Assembly (NCBI GenBank): GCA_036845725.1
Contig: DAIUDK010000005.1
Location: 24,967-88,966 of the forward strand
Source of the DNA: DSWT01 sp036845725
GTDB taxonomy: Bacteria > Chloroflexota > Anaerolineae > B4-G1 > SLSP01
Direction: 5' to 3'
Length of the DNA stretch: 64,000 nucleotides
Every line of letters starts with the position of its first letter. Within the stretch, counting starts at the first letter, position 1. The notes under the pieces are model-generated. The model was not told the origin of the DNA and made no database searches. It worked only from the letters and a program-made list of their open reading frames with translations. Position numbers and translations under genes: made by a program. Below are positions 58,780-64,000 of the stretch, piece after piece.

Positions 58780-59496
58780 ATGAATACCAACAATACATTG
58801 GAGCACGCCGTTATTGCTCTCAAAGCCGGGCATAAAACTGAGGCCCGTGGATTGCTCGCGCAGGTGATCCAGCAAGATCCTGAAAATGCGCAGGCGTGGT
58901 TATATCTGGCTGCAGCGGTGGATACAACGGCGCAACGTCGTACTTGCCTGGAACGGGTATTGGCTCTGGATCCGCACCATGCCGTAGCGCAACGCGCGTT
59001 AGCGCGCCTGACCGCACAAGCGGAAACGCAAAAAGGGCAAGAGCTAAACCCGATGTCCTCCGTATCGGATTTAGCTCTGCCATCCGTACCGTCACCTACC
59101 ACAACACCCCCATCCCAGCATGTGCGCAAGCCCTTGCGTGTTGGTGGACTGTCGATCCTTGCTTTGATATTTATCCTGGTTGTGGCGGTCGGGTTCGCTG
59201 TATCCACTGCTCGCCAACCCGAAGTAGCACCCCTGTACACCGAACCGTATGTCATCATTTACGGGCGCGTAGATTGCGGTCTCACCCGCGCAATGGCTGA
59301 GGATTTATTCGAGGCAGGCATCCCCTATCAATTCAAGTCGATAGATGATCCCGGTGTGGGCGATGAAATCTACCCCCGGATGCGCGCGGCCGGCCTGGAT
59401 ACCAGTTACTTTCTCCTGCCGGTCATTGACGTCAACGGGCATATCCTGCTCGAAGCGAAAGTGAAGGACATCGCCAGATATTACGAGCAGCCTTGA
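58780..59496 (+). CDS. TPR-membrane-glutaredoxin-like protein
   Basis: 238 residues. The N-terminal TPR-like pair (HAVIALKAGHKTEARGLLAQVIQQDPENAQAWLYLAAAVD) is cytoplasmic. A Ser/Pro/Thr linker, a membrane segment (LSILALIFILVVAVGFAVS) and an exported glutaredoxin-like domain follow (EPYVIIYGRVDCGLTRAMAEDLFEAGIPYQFKSIDD, LPVIDVNGHILLEAK). The redox site keeps one Cys (DCGLT), a monothiol arrangement. Its stop overlaps the start of the RHS fragment, with a sharp change from unique to RHS sequence at about 59490. Confidence 0.78.
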   Translation: MNTNNTLEHAVIALKAGHKTEARGLLAQVIQQDPENAQAWLYLAAAVDTTAQRRTCLERVLALDPHHAVAQRALARLTAQAETQKGQELNPMSSVSDLALPSVPSPTTTPPSQHVRKPLRVGGLSILALIFILVVAVGFAVSTARQPEVAPLYTEPYVIIYGRVDCGLTRAMAEDLFEAGIPYQFKSIDDPGVGDEIYPRMRAAGLDTSYFLLPVIDVNGHILLEAKVKDIARYYEQP

Positions 59497-60051
59497 GCCA
59501 GGCGACACCAATACAGGCTGCGCCTTCCCGCCCGTCCAGCCGGACGCCAACCTCTGCACCGTGACCGAGTACGATTACGACCGCCGCAGCGCCACGGTAG
59601 ACGCTCTGGGAAACCGCACCGAATTCGGCTACGACGCGCTGGGCCGCGTGGTGACGACGACGCGCTACCTGGACACGCTCCCCGTGACCACCCTCACCCA
59701 CTACGATCTGCTGGGGCAGCGCGTGGGCCAGACCGACGCGCGCGGGAACACAGCCACCTTCATCTACGATGCCCTGGGCCGCCAGGTGGAGACCGTCACG
59801 CCGGAAGGCGTCATCACGCGGCAATTCTACAACGTCGCCGGGCGGGTGGAAAGGACGCAGGATGCAGGAGGCAAGATCACCGAGTACGTGTATGATGGGT
59901 TGGGGCGGCGGATTGCGGTGAGCGATCCGTTGAGCCAGACCACGCGCTTTGCCTACAACGCGCTGGGCAACCAGACGGCCATCACCGACGCCAACGGCAT
60001 CGTCACCGCCTATGAATACGACGCCCTCAACCGGCTGAGTGCGGTGTCGGA

Positions 60052-60081
60052 GAATCAGCGAATCGGCGAGTCAGCGAATCA
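60052..60081. repeat. Dispersed family B repeat inside the RHS frame (copy 5)
   Basis: GAATCAGCGAATCGGCGAGTCAGCGAATC, read as NQRIGESANQ between two YD repeats. A related ACCATTCACCATTCACTATTCACTATTC run is at 60346-60378 in the same frame. Confidence 0.7.
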
Positions 60082-61177
60082 GGATACCAACGTGCGCACC
60101 GAATATGCATACGACGTGTTGGGCAATCGAACCGTCATCACCAACGCGTGCGCCTACACGCAGTCCTTCACTACCTATGACGTCTTGGGCCGCCCCGTCA
60201 TCGTCGAAGACGCGCTGGGGAACCGCACTTTCACCGCCTACGACACCCTGGGCCGCCGCACCGTCGTCACCGACGCCGCCGGCCTGGTCACACACTACCT
60301 CTACGACAATCTCAACCGCCTGGTCGAAATCCAGTACCCGGCCACGCCTCACCATTCACCATTCACTATTCACTATTCTTACGATGCATTAGGCCGCCGC
60401 ACCACGATGACGGATACTTCCGGTGTGACTAGCTACACGTATGATGACTTAGGCCGCGTGATCCGCGTCACCGATCCGTTCACCGGCGTCGTCGAATACG
60501 GCTACGACCTGGCCGGCAACCGCACTGCCCTCACCGTCACCCACAACGCCCAACCCACCACCACGTACTACGCCTTCGACGCCGGCAACCGCCTGATCCA
60601 GGTCACCGACTGGGCCACCGGCACAACGAGCTACGCCTACGACCCTGCCGGCCGCCTGAGCACGACCACGTTGCCCAACGGCGTGCAAACCGCGCACACC
60701 TACGACCCCGCCGGCCGCCTGACCGCCCTGACGCACACCCACAACGGCGTCCTCCTCGCCCGCTACGCCTACACGCTGGACGCCACCGGCAATCGCACGC
60801 GCGTCACGGAGACCGCCGGCGGCGTCACGCGCGAGATCAGCTACACCTACGACTCGCTCTATCGCCTGACCGCCGCCGATTACTCCACAGACGAAGCCTA
60901 CGCCTACCAATACGATCCCGTGGGCAACCGTGAGGTAATGACGGATGCCATTGGCATTCACACCTACACTTACGACGCGGCGAATCGCTTGACCAGCATC
61001 CAGCTTCCAGATTCCAGCATCCAGGCGTATACTTGGGACAATCGCGGCAACCTGCTTGCCGATGGCACCTTTACATACGCGTACAGCGCCGCTGGCCGAA
61101 TGGTGCAGGCGCAGAACCTCACCGCCACGTTGGTGTATACCTACAATGCGGACGGCCTGCGTGTGGCGCAAGCCCAA

Positions 61178-61205
61178 TCCGTTTCATCCGTTCAATCCGT
61201 TGACA
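61178..61205. repeat. ATCCGTT-type repeat inside the RHS frame, family C (copy 3)
   Basis: CAATCCGTTTCATCCGTTCAATCCGTTGAC is read as QSVSSVQSVD, interrupting the YD repeat pattern. Confidence 0.65.
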
Positions 61206-61532
61206 CCTTCACCTGGGACTGGGCCACGGGCGTCCCGGAACTGTTGAGCGACGGCGAGTCCCTGTACCTCATCGGCTACGACACCCTCGGCTGGCAGAGC
61301 GGCGCGGATTGGACTTACGTGTTACCGGACGCGCTGGGATCCGTGCGCCAGGAGCTTGTCCTGAGCGAAGCCGAAGGAACCGACGCCGCCGGCGCGGTGA
61401 CTGCCGCCCGCGAGTGGTCGCCATATGGGGAGGAGGTCGGCGGAGCGCAGGCGGGGTTGGGGTATACTGGCAAGTGGTTCGATGCCGCCGTGGAATTGCA
61501 GTATCTCAGAGCCAGGTGGTATCAACCTTATC

Positions 61533-64000
61533 TTATCCTCTCCCCACAATCCTCTCCAACTCTGCATCCGCCGGCGGCACGATCCCCGAAATGTCCACGA
61601 ACTGTACCGGGAAGATTTCCATTTCACTTTCCTGGTTCAACGTCTTGCGTGTCCGCCGCACATAGCCTACCCCTGTCGGCATATTGAGCACACTCAGCGT
61701 CCACTTGGAGTAATCGTCAAGGCTGGTCTTCCCCGGCAAGCGCCCCGCCTTCGACACCGCGATCTCGGCGTCCTTCACCGTGCTCACCTTCTGGATAATG
61801 GCAATGCTACTGGAAGTGACCACCCCCGATGGCAACGGCTCCCAATGCTGCGCCGATGTCCACAGGTACAGCCCCAGCTTGCGGCCCCGGTCGGTGATGT
61901 TGTTCCAGAGTCCGGCATCCTCACCGATAGCCTGGGCGATCTCCGTTTGGGTCGAGGCGTCCGAGCGCATCACGACGTGGGCTTCCTCGACGAACAAGAG
62001 ATGCTGCGGAATCGCCTTGCGCCGCCGCAAGTAGGACTCGTAGCGTTCGTCGGCGTGCTGGTAGATGCCGGACACCATCAGGCCGATGATGAACTGCTTC
62101 AGCGGCCCGTCATCGCCGAACTTCCCCGTGATGACCGTGGCTTTATCCGGGGCTGTCCAGTCAGCCACCGTTGTGCCTCCCGGCTGCCCAAAGGCGCGGT
62201 AGTAGACCCCCTTGGGCAGGAACTCTTCCAACTTGTCGATAATGCGTTTGACCACGCCGCCCGTGATGTTGTCTTTGTGTTCTTCGCTGAGCGCTGTGTA
62301 ACGGGCGACCAGGGCGGTGTGCAAGTCCTTCATACACAGGTTCGCCGAACGCTCCGGGTACACACTGCCATCCTCCTCGATGACGCCCATCGCGCGGTAA
62401 GCGTCCAGCAGCGCGCCCTTGAGCTGGTGGAAGCCGGTCACTCCGGCGGGATACGCCAGCAGCCAGTGCTTGGCGAACGCCGCCGCCCACTTCGCCGGAT
62501 GCAAATAGGGGCTAGGGATACGCAACGGGTTGAACTGCAAGGGATAGTCCCACGGATCGGTCAATGAGTAAAACTGGAAGTCCTGCGCCGAGACCAGCTT
62601 GCCCAACTTGCGCCATTCACCCGTGGGATCAAAGACCGTCACCCCGATGCGCGGCGTCCCGCCCAGGTGCAGTGACGTCACCGGTCCTGTGGTCGGTGCA
62701 AGGATTGGAATACCGTGTTCGTCTTGGCGCAGCGCATTGACCACCTGGGAGACGAACCACAGCGCGGAGTTGGACTTGCCGGACCCGGAATCCCCGACGA
62801 TAACCGCGTGCATCAGTTCATCGGCGCGAAAACGATGCACATTGTTGGGATCGGGCTGTAAGTTGATGTCCAGCACCGTGCCCAAGGCGATTTCCCCCTG
62901 GGTGCGGCGGTGCGACAAGTCGTCCGGCCAGGCGTCCAGCGAGGCCGAAATCGTGCCGTCGGAGATGCGAATCGGGTGGACGAGCGCCGCTAACTCGTTG
63001 GCTGTCAGCGTTTGGGCGTGGCGCAACGTGTCGAACGGCCCGGCATCTTCCGGACGGGCGTCGAAGTCCAGCGTAATGGCCCGTTGCCACAGCGTCTCGT
63101 CCCCGGCGCGCGCAGCGACGGGCACGACGACGTTCTCCTCGCGCATCGCCGCAATGGACGCAGCGGCTAACCGTTCCAGCCTGGCCTCGTCAGGGGCCAG
63201 CAACGTCACCTGCGTCAGGAACAATCCCGTGTCCAGCCCCGCGCTCAAGCGCCGTACCTGCTGGTCGAGCAACTGCGCCACCAGGTCGCGCTGCGCGTCC
63301 ACGGTCTGCCGGGCGAAGGCCAGGCCCGCCACGAGTGACCCACCCGACGGCCCCATCACACCCCGCGTCGTCACCTGGGTTGCACCCATATTTGCCACCG
63401 TTGCCCCGACTTGTTCGGCGGCCTGGGCCTGCACGTACTCGCGTCCCTCGCCGATCATCGCTTCCTGCCGCGCTTCGGCCCCGTCGATCTGCTCTTGTGA
63501 ATTGCGATAGCCGTCGAAGGTCTCGCTGCGGAAGCCGTTGATGAAGCGGTGAGTCTCCCGTTGCAGCGCGCGGTCGGCGACAATCATATCCTGCTGTGAG
63601 AGATGTCCGCTGCGCTGCCCGCTCTCGGCATAGCTGCCGCCGAAGGTACGGGCAAAGTGCTCGACGCCTTGATAGCCGTCGCGGGTGGCCTGCTGCCAGG
63701 CCGCGTCTTGGTCCACGGCGCTCTCCCAAGCACGCTGCGCCTCGCGGTCGGTGTGACTGGCGTCCTGGTAGGCTTCGCTGTAGCCGTAGCTGGTCTGACT
63801 CGACCGTACCCCGCCGCCACTGCGCCATTCCGAGGTCTGCACTGTCTCATTGCCCTGCCAGGTCTGCCCCAGTGCCTCTTGCTGGTTGCCACTGCGGTCA
63901 TACGAAGAATCGGCTTGTTCAATGCCGCCGGTGAGCGCGCTCTGCTGGCTACTGCGGTCGGTGTCCAGGCTGCCGGTGACGTCGGCCAGTTCGTGGTCGC
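61533..64000 (-). CDS. HerA/VirB4-like (DUF87-type) DNA-pumping ATPase, partial
   Basis: The frame is open to the window edge, so the N-terminus lies beyond 64000; at least 822 codons are present. The visible N-terminal stretch (63200-64000) is rich in Gln, Ser, Gly and Ala and helical, with no motif known to me. The ATPase part has Walker A VIVGDSGSGKSNSALWFV, Walker B HLLFVEEAHVVM and an Arg-finger-type ITDRGRKLGLYLWTSAQ, as in HerA/VirB4/TraC-type motors of conjugation or DNA export. The C-terminus (IFPVQFVDISGIVPPADAEL) ends at TAA 61533-61535, 11 bases from the broken RHS end. Probably part of an integrated mobile element. Confidence 0.85.
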   Translation of the reverse strand, partial: DHELADVTGSLDTDRSSQQSALTGGIEQADSSYDRSGNQQEALGQTWQGNETVQTSEWRSGGGVRSSQTSYGYSEAYQDASHTDREAQRAWESAVDQDAAWQQATRDGYQGVEHFARTFGGSYAESGQRSGHLSQQDMIVADRALQRETHRFINGFRSETFDGYRNSQEQIDGAEARQEAMIGEGREYVQAQAAEQVGATVANMGATQVTTRGVMGPSGGSLVAGLAFARQTVDAQRDLVAQLLDQQVRRLSAGLDTGLFLTQVTLLAPDEARLERLAAASIAAMREENVVVPVAARAGDETLWQRAITLDFDARPEDAGPFDTLRHAQTLTANELAALVHPIRISDGTISASLDAWPDDLSHRRTQGEIALGTVLDINLQPDPNNVHRFRADELMHAVIVGDSGSGKSNSALWFVSQVVNALRQDEHGIPILAPTTGPVTSLHLGGTPRIGVTVFDPTGEWRKLGKLVSAQDFQFYSLTDPWDYPLQFNPLRIPSPYLHPAKWAAAFAKHWLLAYPAGVTGFHQLKGALLDAYRAMGVIEEDGSVYPERSANLCMKDLHTALVARYTALSEEHKDNITGGVVKRIIDKLEEFLPKGVYYRAFGQPGGTTVADWTAPDKATVITGKFGDDGPLKQFIIGLMVSGIYQHADERYESYLRRRKAIPQHLLFVEEAHVVMRSDASTQTEIAQAIGEDAGLWNNITDRGRKLGLYLWTSAQHWEPLPSGVVTSSSIAIIQKVSTVKDAEIAVSKAGRLPGKTSLDDYSKWTLSVLNMPTGVGYVRRTRKTLNQESEMEIFPVQFVDISGIVPPADAELERIVGRG

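Larger units (their letters stand above)
59492..61522 (+). pseudogene. RHS/YD-repeat core fragment lacking both ends
   Basis: About 677 codons of tandem YD repeats (YDALGRVV, YDLLGQRVGQTDARGNT, YDNLNRLVEIQYP, YDLAGNRTAL and so on), preceded in frame by GCAFPPVQPDANLCT, typical of RHS proteins. It ends at YLRARWY, where intact proteins continue DPxxGRFLSRDP into the toxin tip. It lacks a signal peptide and N-terminal part as well as the C-terminal tip. The reading frame continues by chance to 61687 across an ATPase gene on the other strand. A GTG at 59561 could start translation, but no ribosome site is seen. Dispersed repeats lie inside (60052-60081, 60346-60378, 61178-61205). Confidence 0.85.

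Noticed and set aside
61523..61687. Real C-terminus of the RHS protein past 61522
   Set aside because: The frame continues only by chance over the opposite-strand ATPase gene; homology to RHS ends at RARWY.

Overview
The window looks like a chromosomal stretch of a GC-rich bacterium, most likely a member of the Chloroflexota (Anaerolineae/Caldilineae-like). This is an inference from gene content, not a placement: a Npt-type transporter fused to HEAT repeats and a cyclic-nucleotide-binding domain, a zinc-ribbon/cyclase/STAND/TPR giant protein, a GntR-solute-binding fusion, repeated oligopeptide ABC transporters, a homocitrate synthase for lysine synthesis, and many families of short dispersed intergenic repeats. 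No rRNA, tRNA or CRISPR array was seen.

Bases 1-27.8 kb are all read from the minus strand. In order of transcription they hold a GntR-HTH/solute-binding fusion regulator, an oligopeptide ABC transporter (binding protein, two permeases, two ATPases), two small cyclic-nucleotide-binding proteins, a cyclase/STAND/TPR protein, a 1232-residue transporter-HEAT-cNMP protein, a three-gene NRPS line, and the start of a second peptide-binding lipoprotein. The NRPS line has three modules. The first has only half a condensation domain. The last ends in a domain resembling cyanobacterial acyl-ACP reductase (AAR), with the catalytic Cys conserved, instead of a thioesterase, so a peptide-aldehyde product is plausible.

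Bases 27.9-29.3 kb carry a complete textbook attenuator in front of homocitrate synthase: a near-consensus promoter, a 19-codon leader peptide with a Lys-Lys pair, a protector hairpin containing the leader stop codon, an 11/12-pair antiterminator and a 14-bp terminator with six T.

Bases 29.4-55.2 kb are mostly housekeeping or metabolic: GNAT, MFS, GT2, polyprenyl synthase, TatD, Lon, an orphan DNA methyltransferase, an EgtD-like methyltransferase, a fused SoxA/SoxB-like flavoprotein, a GIY-YIG protein, a MazG-like protein, an M23 peptidase, an SRAP protein, an M20 peptidase, a MntA-HepT toxin-antitoxin pair with an overlapping GNAT, GlnRS, glutamine synthetase and mannonate dehydratase. Between and even inside these genes lie at least four families of short dispersed repeats. 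One with an 8-nt period is read in frame as Ala-Asn-Gln-Arg-Met-Ser-Glu-Ser-like peptide, and it supplies linkers or C-terminal tails to at least five proteins.

Bases 55.2-64 kb are a rearranged polymorphic-toxin/mobile region. It contains a GH42 beta-galactosidase cut by a toxin C-terminus, a probable immunity protein, a Hint-AHH nuclease cassette with no start and a nonsense codon, further probable immunity genes, a TPR-glutaredoxin-like membrane protein, an RHS-repeat core lacking both ends, and a HerA/VirB4-like ATPase running off the window on the minus strand.
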